Part shown: positions 9,494 to 19,356 of the stretch, one piece after another | Layout: every line of letters starts with the position of its first letter | How positions within the stretch are numbered: the stretch's first letter is position 1 | NCBI RefSeq assembly: GCF_036345015.1 | Contig: NZ_CP084098.1 | Span: 2,369,326 to 2,433,325, forward strand | Source of the DNA: Cyanobacterium sp. Dongsha4 | GTDB lineage: Bacteria; Cyanobacteriota; Cyanobacteriia; Cyanobacteriales; Cyanobacteriaceae | Length of the DNA: 64,000 bases | Direction of reading: 5' to 3' | Notes under the pieces: generated by a model | Database searches by the model: none | What the model saw: the letters and a program-made list of their open reading frames with translations, nothing else | Told to the model about the DNA's origin: nothing | Program-made: the position numbers and the translations under genes

Positions 9494-10060
9494 TTAAACA
9501 TCTTCATATAAATCTAAGACAGAGCAAGTAAAATTAATACTATTTAAAGTTAAGTTTTCTCCCTCTGAAAATGAGCTTAATTCCCATGAATTACAATTTT
9601 TTCTAGTGAATAAATCAACCCGTTTTTTTGTTTGAGAAATCAAAAAATATTCTTGTAAAGTTTCTATGGTACGATAATCAGCAAATTTATCGCCTCTATC
9701 AAAAGATTCTGTACTTTCTGATAAAACTTCAATGATAATTTATGGTGCTTTTTTGTAATAATTTAATTCTCGATCTTTTTCGTTACAGGTAACTATTACA
9801 TCAGGATAATAAAACACATTTAAACGATCAATTCTTACTTTCATATCTGAAATAAAAACTCGGCAATTACTACCTTTTAAATGAGCTTTTAAGAGAGATG
9901 CCACATTAAGAGAAATTGTAACATGAGCAGAACTTGCACCATCCATTTCATAAACTTCACCATTGAGATATTCATGCTTTGTTAAGGCTTTTTCCTCTTG
10001 GGTCAAATATTCTTCAGGGGATAAATTAGAGCCTTTAATTATTTCTTGAATTGCAACCAT
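9494..10060 (-). pseudogene. Uma2-family (DUF820) nuclease-fold gene with in-frame stop
   Basis: The frame from ATG at 10060 encodes a Uma2 N-terminus (LSPEEYLTQEEKALTKHEYLNGEVYEMDG ... YYPDVIVTC), is stopped by TAA at 9740-9742, and then continues in the same frame as IIIEVLSESTESFDRGDKFADYR to a TAA at 9494-9496. The whole is 188 codons, the normal size for this family. A single base change in the codon between KKAP and IIIEVLS therefore broke the gene. Uma2 proteins have a PD-(D/E)xK fold and are highly multiplied in cyanobacteria; their role is not established. An intact relative is at 26724-27281. Confidence 0.85.
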
Positions 10061-10209
10061 GACTTAAATCTGTATGGGATTTTATTTTTACTTTATCTTA
10101 ACTTTCTTGATCATAATTTTATTATTTATTAACCTGAATTTGGAGAATAACTTGTTAGGCTATAGGGGAAATACTGATTCAAGAATAATGATCTAATGAG
10201 GAGGTATCA

Positions 10210-12792
10210 ATGAATATTTTTGATAATTTTATGAAAAAAACCACCGAAATCACAGACGATAAAAAAACCTCTAACAATTCTCTTCCTCCTAACAATAATA
10301 ACGTTACTGTAGAAGACGATCGCACTGGTTTAAGTATTCCTACCCTCAAAAGAGCGATCGCAGATAACCTGTTTTATATCCAAGGGAAATTCCCCACTAT
10401 TGCCACCGAAAACGATTACTACATGGCCTTAGCCTATACCATCCGAGACAGAATGTTACAAAGATGGGCAGTCACCGTTGATAGTTACTTACAATCAAAA
10501 ACCCGTGTAGTTTCTTATCTTTCTGCCGAATACCTTTTAGGACCTCACTTGGGCAATAATTTAATCAACCTAGGCATTTATGATCGAGTTAAACAAGCAG
10601 TAGAGGAATTAGGCTTAGATTTGGAATATCTGATCGCCCAAGAAGAAGAGCCGGGGTTAGGAAATGGAGGTTTAGGTCGTTTAGCGGCTTGTTACATGGA
10701 TTCTTTAGCTACTTTGGAAATACCTGCCATTGGTTACGGTATTCGTTATGAATTCGGTATTTTTGACCAAGAAATTCAAGACGGTTGGCAAGTGGAAATT
10801 ACAGACCAATGGTTGCGTTACGGTAATCCTTGGGAAATTCGCCGTCCTGAAGTAACCCACGAAGTAAAATTAGGGGGTCACGTGGAACATTATACCGACT
10901 CTCACGGACATTATGGCAGTAATTGGGTTCCTGATTTGGTGGTGAAAGGGGTAGCTTATGATACTCCTATTCTCGGTTATCAAGTTAATACCGCTAATAC
11001 CTTGCGTCTCTGGAAATCTGAAGCCCCAGAATCCTTTGATTTTCAAGCCTTCAACGTGGGGGATTATTACGGGGCGGTAAATGAAAAGGTTATTTGTGAA
11101 AATATTAGTAAAATTCTCTATCCCAATGATGAGCAAATACAGGGGAAAGAATTACGATTAAGGCAACAATACTTTTTTGTTTCCTGTTCTTTGCAAGATA
11201 TGATTGCCTTACACTTAAGACGAGGTGGTAAAATTGAAAACTTTTATGAAACTTTTGTTGTTCAATTAAATGATACTCACCCTGCCATTAGTGTAGCGGA
11301 GTTAATGCGTTTATTACTCGATGAACACGAATTAGATTGGGAAACGGCTTGGGATGTCACTACTCGTACTTTTGCTTATACTAACCATACTCTCTTACCC
11401 GAAGCCTTGGAGAAATGGAATTTAGACTTATTTGCTTCAATTTTGCCCCGTCATTTAGAAATTATCTATGAAATTAATCGCCGTTTCTTAGATGAAGTCG
11501 CCATTCGTTTTCCGGGGGATGAAGGCAAGTTATGGAGTTTATCTTTAATAGAGGAAGGGGAAGAAAAATCCATTCGTATGGCACATTTAGCCTGTGTCGG
11601 TAGTTTTGCCATTAATGGGGTGGCTCAATTACATTCAGAGTTGCTCAAGGAAACGGTTTTAAAAGATTGGTATGAGCTTTATCCTGAGAAGTTTAGCAAC
11701 AAAACCAATGGGGTGACTCCCCGTCGTTGGATGGTGTTAAGTAATCCTCGTTTGACGGAGCTAATTACCAGTAAAATTGGCGATGATTGGATTAAAAATC
11801 TTGAGGAGTTGAAAGGTTTAGAAAAATTTGCTGATGATGAGGCATTCCGTAAACAATGGATGGATGTTAAATTGGCGGTGAAGAAAGATTTAGCCTCTCA
11901 AATTGAGCAACAGCAGGGTATCAAAATTAATCCTGAGTCATTATTTGATGTGCAAGTAAAACGGATTCATGAATATAAAAGACAACATCTCAATGTTTTA
12001 CATATCATCACTCTCTATAACCGTCTCAAGCAACATCCTGATTTAGACATTGTACCCCGTACTTTTATTTTTGGTGGTAAAGCCGCACCTTCTTATCATG
12101 TGGCTAAGTTGATGATTAAATTAATTACCTCTGTGGCGGAAGTGGTTAATAATGATCCTGATATGCGCGATCGCATCAAAGTGGTATTTATGCCCGACTA
12201 TAATGTTACTAACTCGCAAAAAATCTATCCTGCGGCGGATTTATCAGAACAAATTTCCCTTGCAGGAAAAGAGGCATCAGGCACAGGTAATATGAAATTT
12301 TCCCTTAACGGTGCGTTAACCATTGGTACTTTAGATGGTGCAAATGTGGAAATCAGGGAATGTGTAGGGGAAGAAAACTTTTTCCTTTTCGGTTTAACCG
12401 CCCAAGAAGTTGAACAACTTAAATCCAGTGGCTATAATCCTTGGGACTATTATCATGATAGTTTAAAACAGGCGATCGACCAAATTTCTTCTGGGTTTTT
12501 CTCCCACCGTGATGGTAGCCTATTCCAACGTCTGGTTAATTCTTTACTTTATGATGATCGTTATTTACTATTTGCCGACTATCATTCCTATATAGAGTGT
12601 CAAGATCGAGTAGCAGAAGCCTACAGAGATAAAGATAAATGGGCGAAAATGTCTATTTTAAATGTAGCACGGATGGGCAAATTTTCGAGCGATCGCAGTA
12701 TCAAAGAATATTGCGAAGACATTTGGAAAGTAAAACCTGTACCCGTTGAATTATATGATTTATGTCCTGATGGAGAATGTAAGCTAGTTTAA
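10210..12792 (+). CDS. glgP: Glycogen phosphorylase
   Basis: The 860-residue protein has the complete glycosyltransferase family 35 sequence, including LGNGGLGRLAACYMDSLATL, QLNDTHPAISVAELMRLL, TNKTNGVTPRRW-type NKTNGVTPRRW and the pyridoxal-phosphate lysine block EASGTGNMKFSLNGALTIGTLDGANVEI. It releases glucose-1-phosphate from glycogen in the cytosol, important for dark metabolism. Residues 1-45 are a low-complexity extension rich in Asn and Pro that other phosphorylases lack. A strong ribosome binding site (GAGGAGG at 10198-10204) fixes the ATG at 10210. It is transcribed alone, converging on dnaE. Confidence 0.97.
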   Translation: MNIFDNFMKKTTEITDDKKTSNNSLPPNNNNVTVEDDRTGLSIPTLKRAIADNLFYIQGKFPTIATENDYYMALAYTIRDRMLQRWAVTVDSYLQSKTRVVSYLSAEYLLGPHLGNNLINLGIYDRVKQAVEELGLDLEYLIAQEEEPGLGNGGLGRLAACYMDSLATLEIPAIGYGIRYEFGIFDQEIQDGWQVEITDQWLRYGNPWEIRRPEVTHEVKLGGHVEHYTDSHGHYGSNWVPDLVVKGVAYDTPILGYQVNTANTLRLWKSEAPESFDFQAFNVGDYYGAVNEKVICENISKILYPNDEQIQGKELRLRQQYFFVSCSLQDMIALHLRRGGKIENFYETFVVQLNDTHPAISVAELMRLLLDEHELDWETAWDVTTRTFAYTNHTLLPEALEKWNLDLFASILPRHLEIIYEINRRFLDEVAIRFPGDEGKLWSLSLIEEGEEKSIRMAHLACVGSFAINGVAQLHSELLKETVLKDWYELYPEKFSNKTNGVTPRRWMVLSNPRLTELITSKIGDDWIKNLEELKGLEKFADDEAFRKQWMDVKLAVKKDLASQIEQQQGIKINPESLFDVQVKRIHEYKRQHLNVLHIITLYNRLKQHPDLDIVPRTFIFGGKAAPSYHVAKLMIKLITSVAEVVNNDPDMRDRIKVVFMPDYNVTNSQKIYPAADLSEQISLAGKEASGTGNMKFSLNGALTIGTLDGANVEIRECVGEENFFLFGLTAQEVEQLKSSGYNPWDYYHDSLKQAIDQISSGFFSHRDGSLFQRLVNSLLYDDRYLLFADYHSYIECQDRVAEAYRDKDKWAKMSILNVARMGKFSSDRSIKEYCEDIWKVKPVPVELYDLCPDGECKLV

Positions 12793-12850
12793 CTCAAGGG
12801 GCAAAGTTAAAAGGGCAATGGGCAAAGGAAGAATGAAAAATTAAAAACTC
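12793..12850 (-). repeat. Intergenic G/C-poor repeat family copy
   Basis: Read on the minus strand this convergent gap contains GAGTTAGGAGTTTTTAATTT followed by TTCATTCTTCC, TTTGCCCATTGCCC and AACTTTGCCCC blocks. The same blocks in the same order recur at 24286-24420, 52975-53080, 60220-60295 and 63900-63995, always between genes. It is a dispersed intergenic repeat of unknown function. Confidence 0.6.
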
Positions 12851-15800
12851 CTAACTCATTACCCCCATGTTATCAACAGAATATAGTTCTAATTCTCGTT
12901 CAAAAATATCATCAATAGCTAACATTTGACCATCTTTTGTCATCATTTTATGGTCTTTTGTTGCCTTAATAATTCTACCATCTTCTAATTCATATTCAAA
13001 TAATTCCTGTGAGCCTCGATCGTGCCATTGAGCAATATTTTGAGTATAAATAAAGCCATTTTTATCCACACTATAAACTTGACAATTAATCTTTTCTTCC
13101 ACTATTTTACCTATAGACATTGCCCCATATTCTACCGTTAAAATCTCTGTATCATAACTCAAACAATACTCAGCAAATTTTACCATTTGCTCAAACAAAT
13201 TTTCAGCAATAGCCTGATTTACTCCATTTTTTATCGCACCATCAATAAAAATCTCTCGATGTTTTTGCATTTCGGAAGCCTTTTTCTTACCCATCGCACG
13301 ACGCAATAAGTCTGCTTCTCCCAATGAATATCCTGCCAAATCCTGTGCCATTTTCATAATTTGTTCTTGATAACAATTATGGGTGACAATATTATTAGCA
13401 AGAAAATAAGGAGAAGTTTGATCCTCCATTTCTATGTCAAAACATTCCTCTTTTCCTATTTCTTCTATTTTAGTTACATAAACAGGGCGAACATCTTGAA
13501 GATAGGTTTTTTGATATAAATATTGATAGAAATTATCCCAATTATTTAGTTTAATGCTATACTCTGACTTGATAGGTTTGAATAAAGTTGAGTTTGCTAA
13601 AGAGCGTTTTACAGTTTTTCTTGTGAGTGAGTCTGTTTCTATGATAGAATCTGATAGTAATTCTCTAAACTTTTCACTTTTAATCGGTAAATATCCTTCT
13701 ACAATTTGATACTGTTTATTAGGTAATTTTGCCCCTTGTATCAATTGTTTAAATCTATTTTTATCTTGGATATAAACAGCATTATCTTTTATATAATAAG
13801 CAATTTTTAATGTGCTTAATAAATCCCCTACTTGTTTCAACAACTTCTGAGAAACACTGCGAAAATAAATTATTCTACCCCCATAACAACCATCACTATC
13901 CCAAATTCCTCTCAATAACTCGATGCGATCGCACTCTGAAAAATCAATAGAATTATAGGGTAAAGAGTGATTAGTAGATAATCCTAATAAATAGGCTTCA
14001 TTTTGTTTCAGTTTAATTTTATTACTACTAGCTAACCATTTTTCGTATAAAACAGAGTTATAAATGTGAGCATTTTTTAAGTTATTTTCTGCATTTAATT
14101 CCCCTGCAAACTTATCTCCTTCAGGAGTTAGAAAACGATGATTTTTTGTACAACAAATTTCCGTACCAGTGGATAAAGTAATTTTGATAATATCCTTAAT
14201 ACCACTTTGCCATTGCTTTGCAACCTTTGCTTTCCAAACATTTTCCCCATTAGAAGTTAAAATAACATCCCCTGCCTTAATATTTTCAATTCTCTCCCAC
14301 TCACCATTAGGCTTATTAATTAATGTACCTTTAGCTAAACATAAAACCCCATAAGTTTCTGTTAAAATAGGCTTCAACATTGGATGCTGAAACTCAATTT
14401 TTTCTCTACCATGTTTGCGATTAATAAAGATAGGAATTAACCCTGCATCTAATGGACCTGGACGATATAAAGCTAAAATAGAAGAAATATCCTCAATACC
14501 CGACGGTTTTAAATCCCTTACAATCTGTTTCATCCCGTCAGACTCAAGCTGAAAAACCCCTTCCAAATCCCCTGATTCAAGCAGTTGATGAGTTTTAGCC
14601 ACATCCGCAGGTAACTTTTTACTTGTGCCTTTTGCCAGAATTTCTAAGGCTTTTCTCTCCCCTAAAGGCAACTCATCCACATCTATTTCTAAGTTTTGAT
14701 TATAGCGAATTAACTCCGCAGTTTTTTGAATTGTGGTTAAATTTTTTAAGCCTAGAAAGTCCATTTTTAATAAGCCTAAAGACTCTAAATCTTCCATAAA
14801 ATATTGAGTAATAACCGCACCTTCATTATTTTTTTGTAGAGGTACAATTTCATCTAATGGCTGACTAGAAATAACCACTCCAGCCGCATGAACTCCAAAG
14901 GTTTTATTTGTACCTTCAATTCTAATTGCCATATCAATCCAACGCTTAACTTTGGGATCTGTATCGTATTTTTCTTTAAATTCTGGAGAAGGAGTTTCAT
15001 CGGAAATCATCACCTTTAACTTAGCAGGTTTTCCCCTCGAAACGGGAATCAATTTTGCCATATAATCGGAATCAGCATAAGGAATACCAATCACTCTAGC
15101 CACATCTTTTAATACTGATTTGGAAGTTAAACGGTTAAAAGTAATAATTTGAGCAACGTTATCTTCTCCATATTTATCTGTGACATATTTTATCATTTGA
15201 TCCCTTTTTTCTATGCAAAAATCAGTATCAATATCAGGCATAGATTTACGTTCAGGATTTAAAAATCTTTCAAATAATAAGCCATGATGAACAGGATCAA
15301 TATTGGTAATTCCTAAAGCATAAGCTACCAAAGAACCTGCCGCCGAACCTCTGCCAGGTCCTACAGGAATATTATTATCTCTAGCGTATTTTATATAATC
15401 CCAAACTACTAAGAAATAAGTGGAAAAACCCATCTTTTCCATCATCTTTAATTCATACTCTAAACGCTGACGATATTCGGGATTTATCTCACTGCGTTTA
15501 ATACATTTAAGTCTGTTTAATAAGCCTTGCCATGTCACTTCTTCTAAGTAGCTTTCGGGAGTATGCCCTGCAGGTACTTTATAATCAGGAATACGAGGTT
15601 CACCTAATACATTATAGGGCTTAACTTTATCTGCTATTTCTAAGGTATTAATGATAGCTTTTTCAATGGTTTCACTATCAATATGATCCCTAAATAATAG
15701 CCTCATTTCTTCGGGAGATTTAAGGTATTCTGTGCCTGAATATCTAAGTCTTTTTAACTCATCAATATTCTTATTAGTTTGAATACATAAAAGGGCATCA

Positions 15801-16456
15801 TGGGCTTCTACATCATAACAGGAAATAAAGTGAGAATCATTGGTTGCAACTATTTTTATATCTAATTCTTTGCTGATTTTGACAATTTCAATATTGACAA
15901 TTCTATCTTCTTGTGATCCATGATCCTGAATTTCTAAATAAAAATCATCGCCAAAAACATTCTTATACCACTTAGCGACTTCCCTCGCTCTTTTATCATC
16001 TCCCTGTAAAATTGCTTGAGGAATTTCTCCCCCTAAACAAGCACTGGTTACTATTAATCCTTCATGATACTTTTCTAACAATTCTTTATTCACACAAGGG
16101 CGAGAAAAAATCCCTTTTCCTTGCATTCCTTCGAGGTGAGAAATAGTGGTTAATTTGACTAAATTTTGATAGCCTTTTTTATCTTTTGCTAAAACAATTT
16201 GATGATATTTTCTGATTTTTTTGTGGGGAATGGTTATATCATCGTTAATCACATACATCTCGTTACCGATAATCGGCTTAATTCCTTTATTCAAACAATT
16301 TTTAATTAGTTGTATTGCTCCATACATTACACCGTGATCCGTAACTGCGATCGCAGGCATATTGAGTTCTGTAGCACGTTCTACCAGAGCAGGAATTTGA
16401 GAAGCACCATCGAGTAAACTATAATCAGTATGGATATGTAAACCAACAAAAGACAT
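12851..16456 (-). CDS. dnaE: DNA polymerase III alpha subunit N-terminal part, with one internal intein and a split-intein N-half
   Basis: Starting [28 protein letters not shown], this is DnaE with its PHP domain and the polymerase palm ([19 protein letters not shown]). By coordinates, residues 1-705 are extein, 706-1027 an intein, 1028-1097 extein ([20 protein letters not shown]), and 1098-1201 the N-terminal half of the classic cyanobacterial split intein ([20 protein letters not shown] ... YSVDNMG). The C-half with the rest of DnaE must be encoded elsewhere; it is not in this window. Assembly requires one cis-splice and one trans-splice to give a replicative polymerase. The GCGATCGC octamer and usual codon use mark it as resident. 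Confidence 0.96.
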   Translation of the reverse strand: MSFVGLHIHTDYSLLDGASQIPALVERATELNMPAIAVTDHGVMYGAIQLIKNCLNKGIKPIIGNEMYVINDDITIPHKKIRKYHQIVLAKDKKGYQNLVKLTTISHLEGMQGKGIFSRPCVNKELLEKYHEGLIVTSACLGGEIPQAILQGDDKRAREVAKWYKNVFGDDFYLEIQDHGSQEDRIVNIEIVKISKELDIKIVATNDSHFISCYDVEAHDALLCIQTNKNIDELKRLRYSGTEYLKSPEEMRLLFRDHIDSETIEKAIINTLEIADKVKPYNVLGEPRIPDYKVPAGHTPESYLEEVTWQGLLNRLKCIKRSEINPEYRQRLEYELKMMEKMGFSTYFLVVWDYIKYARDNNIPVGPGRGSAAGSLVAYALGITNIDPVHHGLLFERFLNPERKSMPDIDTDFCIEKRDQMIKYVTDKYGEDNVAQIITFNRLTSKSVLKDVARVIGIPYADSDYMAKLIPVSRGKPAKLKVMISDETPSPEFKEKYDTDPKVKRWIDMAIRIEGTNKTFGVHAAGVVISSQPLDEIVPLQKNNEGAVITQYFMEDLESLGLLKMDFLGLKNLTTIQKTAELIRYNQNLEIDVDELPLGERKALEILAKGTSKKLPADVAKTHQLLESGDLEGVFQLESDGMKQIVRDLKPSGIEDISSILALYRPGPLDAGLIPIFINRKHGREKIEFQHPMLKPILTETYGVLCLAKGTLINKPNGEWERIENIKAGDVILTSNGENVWKAKVAKQWQSGIKDIIKITLSTGTEICCTKNHRFLTPEGDKFAGELNAENNLKNAHIYNSVLYEKWLASSNKIKLKQNEAYLLGLSTNHSLPYNSIDFSECDRIELLRGIWDSDGCYGGRIIYFRSVSQKLLKQVGDLLSTLKIAYYIKDNAVYIQDKNRFKQLIQGAKLPNKQYQIVEGYLPIKSEKFRELLSDSIIETDSLTRKTVKRSLANSTLFKPIKSEYSIKLNNWDNFYQYLYQKTYLQDVRPVYVTKIEEIGKEECFDIEMEDQTSPYFLANNIVTHNCYQEQIMKMAQDLAGYSLGEADLLRRAMGKKKASEMQKHREIFIDGAIKNGVNQAIAENLFEQMVKFAEYCLSYDTEILTVEYGAMSIGKIVEEKINCQVYSVDKNGFIYTQNIAQWHDRGSQELFEYELEDGRIIKATKDHKMMTKDGQMLAIDDIFERELELYSVDNMGVMS
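12854..13165 (-). other. DnaE split intein, N-terminal half
   Basis: This 104-residue segment begins with the nucleophile Cys after FAEY and carries block A ([14 protein letters not shown]) and block B with the TxxH motif (ATKDHKMMT), ending shortly after ELELYSV. It is the N-half of the cyanobacterial DnaE trans-splicing intein; length and sequence fit the naturally split class. It runs to the stop codon, with no extein after it, as expected for a split gene. Confidence 0.95.
13376..14341 (-). other. Internal cis-splicing intein in DnaE with degenerate LAGLIDADG endonuclease
   Basis: The 322-residue intein starts at Cys ([18 protein letters not shown], block A), has a block-B TKNH, and ends in IVTHN followed by the +1 Cys of CYQEQIM. 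It interrupts the conserved TYGVL/CYQEQ motif of the polymerase active-site region. Only one convincing endonuclease motif is left ([14 protein letters not shown]). The preceding [11 protein letters not shown] looks like the first LAGLIDADG helix without its catalytic acid, only about 25 residues away instead of the usual much larger spacing. Splicing residues look intact, so it probably still splices but no longer homes. Confidence 0.88.
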
Positions 16457-16623
16457 TTTTCAGCGAATCAAGAATTAAGAATGAAGAATTACAAATGGAC
16501 ATCTCCAGAGTTTAGGCACGAAACCTTAAGCACAGGAAAAGATGTTAAATTATAGGAGAAGTCTAATTAATTATTATATACCAGCCTAAGCATTTGTTAC
16601 TGATTAAATAACTTAATTTACCC

Positions 16624-16989
16624 ATGACTACCGAAGATATTTATATTAAGTATTAGCAAAATAAAATTATTCAACAAACGCAAAAGCATCTGGAAGAAAA
16701 GCAAAAAGCAAGGAAAGTTTTACAGAAAATAAAGCAAGTTTTAATCGAGGAATTTAACGTAGATAAAATTATCCTATTTGGTTCACTATTAACAGATAAA
16801 TTTGATGAAGAGTCTGATATAGACTTAGCAGTAAAAGGGATTAAAAAAAGTGACTTTTTTCATGCTTTCGCAGTGGTTAATGACTTAGGTATAAAATATA
16901 TGATTGATTTAAAACCATTGGAAGATTTAGAATCTTATTTCTTAGAAAAAGTATTAAAAAAAGGGGAATGTATCTATGAGAAAAATTAG
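16624..16989 (+). pseudogene. MNT-type nucleotidyltransferase antitoxin, interrupted near the start
   Basis: The frame encodes FGSLLTDKFDEESDIDLAV, the GSx10DxD motif of minimal nucleotidyltransferases, and IKYMIDLKPLEDL. From the only plausible ATG (16624) codon 11 is TAG (16654-16656), and no ATG, GTG or TTG follows before the conserved part. Either it is dead or it uses a rare start. It overlaps the HEPN gene by 14 nt, the standard arrangement of MntA/HepT toxin-antitoxin pairs, where the antitoxin AMPylates the toxin. Confidence 0.8.
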
Positions 16990-17479
16990 TGTTAATCAAA
17001 TAACCGAAATAATCACCGATATTGAAAATGAGTTATCTAGGATGAATCAACTAGAGAAAGAAATAAGAGAAACCTATCAAAAAATCTCACAATATCCAGA
17101 ATTAAAGATGATGCTATTTGAAAGTTTAGCTCTAAAATTGCATAATTTTTATAAGGGTTGTGAGCGTATTTTTCAAATAATAGCTGATGAATTAAATGGA
17201 GGAAAACCATCTAGTTTTGATTGGGATAGACGGTTATTAGAAAGGATGTCAAATGAACAAAGCGATCGCCCCTGTGTAATTACTAAAAACACAGCAAAAC
17301 AGTTAAAAGATTATTTAGGTTTTCGGCATATTGTGAGAAATATTTATGGGTTTGAATTAGATATTGATAGGTTAGAAATTTTAGTGAATAATTACTTTAC
17401 TGTATGGCATAATTTTAGGGAAGATATAAACAACTTTTTACATTGGCTTCATCAATTAAAAGATGCGATTAAACCTTAA
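16976..17479 (+). CDS. HEPN-domain (HepT-like) toxin with altered active site
   Basis: This 167-residue all-helical protein has the HepT-like end block GFRHIVRNIYGFEL. HEPN ribonucleases use an R-x4-6-H motif, in HepT followed by x-Y that the partner AMPylates. Here the spacing is R-HIVR-N-I-Y: the histidine position is Asn (AAT), one base away from CAT. Arg and Tyr are kept. The loss of the catalytic His predicts no RNase activity, in line with the stop codon in the paired antitoxin. The gene overlaps the MNT frame and probably shares its transcript. Confidence 0.8.
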   Translation: MRKISVNQITEIITDIENELSRMNQLEKEIRETYQKISQYPELKMMLFESLALKLHNFYKGCERIFQIIADELNGGKPSSFDWDRRLLERMSNEQSDRPCVITKNTAKQLKDYLGFRHIVRNIYGFELDIDRLEILVNNYFTVWHNFREDINNFLHWLHQLKDAIKP

Positions 17480-17576
17480 ATTAATAAATATAGTGAGACA
17501 GACATCTTATCTGTAAATGAAATCATATTCAATATAAAATTTTCAAAAATTTTGGTAATAAAACAGAGGAAAAATT

Positions 17577-18023
17577 GTGGCATATTGGTTAATGAAATCT
17601 GAACCTAATGTATATAGTATCGATGATTTAGAAAGAGAAAAAACCACTATTTGGGATGGGGTACGTAACTACCAAGCAAGGAATTATCTGCAACAAATGC
17701 AAGAGGGAGATATAGCTTTTTTCTATCACTCTAACTGTAAATCTCCCTCAATAGTTGGTTTAATGACCATTGCTGAAGCTAATGTGCCTGATCCAACACA
17801 ATTTGACCCAAAAAGCTCATATTTTGACCCAAAAGCGACTTTAGAGCATCCTCGATGGTTTACGGTTAAAGTTCAATATCAGGAAAAATTTTCTCAGGTA
17901 ATTTCTTTAACAACATTAAAAGCTAAGTTTTCAGGAGATGAATTATTAATAGTAAGAAAAGGAAATCGTTTATCGGTTATACCTGTTGCTGAAGAGATAG
18001 CCCATAAAATTAGACTTCTTTAA
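17577..18023 (+). CDS. EVE-domain protein
   Basis: A 148-residue single-domain protein beginning AYWLMKSEPNVYSIDDL, with WDGVRNYQARNYLQQMQEGDIAFFYHS and HPRWFTVKVQY, the signature of EVE (PUA-like) proteins thought to read modified bases in DNA or RNA. The start is GTG at 17577, preceded by an AGAGGA ribosome binding site at a good distance; no in-frame ATG precedes it. EVE genes often lie near modification or restriction genes, and here a restriction-modification pair follows about 225 bp downstream. The ligand cannot be predicted. Confidence 0.92.
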   Translation: MAYWLMKSEPNVYSIDDLEREKTTIWDGVRNYQARNYLQQMQEGDIAFFYHSNCKSPSIVGLMTIAEANVPDPTQFDPKSSYFDPKATLEHPRWFTVKVQYQEKFSQVISLTTLKAKFSGDELLIVRKGNRLSVIPVAEEIAHKIRLL

Positions 18024-18248
18024 TTTATATAATTATTTTATTTCTCTGAGATGAAGATAATAGGAAAAATCAAGACAAAATCATACATAATACTATTTTT
18101 ATAGTGTTATAAATAATAAAAAATAGAAATATTAAAACAGAATTAAAAATAACAATATTAAGATATTTTTCAAAAAATTTAAAATATCTGATAACAGAAA
18201 AATAATAATAGTAAACTTACATAAATTAAAATAATTGAAATCTCTTTT

Positions 18249-19355
18249 ATGGAAATATTTGCTGAAATCACGGGGATAAAATATCGAAAAATATTTCCCT
18301 CAGCACTAAAATTAATAAATGATTCAGAATTTGATATAAATTTAATACCCTCTAACTGTTTATTAATTTATTCTAACAACAATTTAAGTTTTGGTATTTG
18401 TAAATGGGTATCGCCAAAAAGAACTCGATCGTATCCCTATGAAAGAGTGTATAATATCTTATCATCTTCAAAAAAAATCAGTGTTATTCCAGTTATTAAA
18501 GACGAAGGAATAAAGGGCGATCGAGATTTTATTCAATGGGATACAATATCTTTAATGAGTTTATTAGATGTGTATGTTATTTTAGGATATTATGACAGTG
18601 CAACTAAGCATAAAACCAGACAAGATAAAATTACGAATCAAAAATTTAATAGTGGTTATGTTAACAATAAAATAGATGAAATAAAAAACTATCATAGTTC
18701 AGCATTGCACTGGAATTTAAAAGAAATCAGAGAATCTTTGCCTAGTTTAATAGATAATGTTAAAGAATCTTATCAAAATATTAGTAATGAATTAAACGTT
18801 AAATTACACGATGAACAGGGAATTAATAAATTTCAAGAAATAATCTTTAAAGGCTTAAACAATTTTATGGAAAATTCCAGAGAAAAAGCCCATTTAGCAC
18901 AAACAAGAGAAAAACAAATCATTCAACCAAAGGAAGTTTTAAATACATTATCAAAAGCAACTATTACTATTAAAAATTATTTAGGAGGTTTATACTTTTT
19001 TACGGTGGACGAAGTCAGTATTATAGATGATAAGTTATATTTAATAGAATCAAAACATAGTAAAAGTTCTAAACTACCTAGCCTTAGTGATATTAAAGAT
19101 GGATTATTAAAAATGATTTTATATAGCAATCTTGAAAATACTATACTTAATAATAATTTGATTGAGCAAATTCCAATTTTAAATTTATCTTCTAATAAGC
19201 TATTGGGTTTAATTGATTCTTCAAAACATAACCAAGAGGAAGTTAATATATTTTCTCATCACAACAAATTATCAAATAAACAAATCGATATTATTCATAC
19301 CTTATTTAAAGAAGCAAATACAAATAATTTTATTGTAAAAATTGGAGGAATATAA
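18249..19355 (+). CDS. Probable type II restriction endonuclease partner of the adjacent methyltransferase
   Basis: I do not recognise a named family over the whole 368 residues. The C-terminal third has VDEVSIIDDKLYLIESKHSKSSKL, which fits a PD-(D/E)xK core (D, then ExK on the next strand), and the protein is lysine and asparagine rich like many solitary endonucleases. Its TAA is one base from the ATG of the adenine methyltransferase, so both are translated from one message. This coupling is the main reason for the call. AT-richness is higher than in neighbouring core genes, suggesting transfer. Confidence 0.65.
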   Translation: MEIFAEITGIKYRKIFPSALKLINDSEFDINLIPSNCLLIYSNNNLSFGICKWVSPKRTRSYPYERVYNILSSSKKISVIPVIKDEGIKGDRDFIQWDTISLMSLLDVYVILGYYDSATKHKTRQDKITNQKFNSGYVNNKIDEIKNYHSSALHWNLKEIRESLPSLIDNVKESYQNISNELNVKLHDEQGINKFQEIIFKGLNNFMENSREKAHLAQTREKQIIQPKEVLNTLSKATITIKNYLGGLYFFTVDEVSIIDDKLYLIESKHSKSSKLPSLSDIKDGLLKMILYSNLENTILNNNLIEQIPILNLSSNKLLGLIDSSKHNQEEVNIFSHHNKLSNKQIDIIHTLFKEANTNNFIVKIGGI

Positions 19356-19356
19356 C

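Noticed and set aside
10870-11136. 88-residue minus-strand ORF inside glgP
   Set aside because: It is antisense to the most conserved part of glgP with no recognisable protein; a shadow frame.
14169-14354. 61-residue plus-strand ORF within the DnaE intein
   Set aside because: Antisense to the intein coding sequence; no independent evidence.
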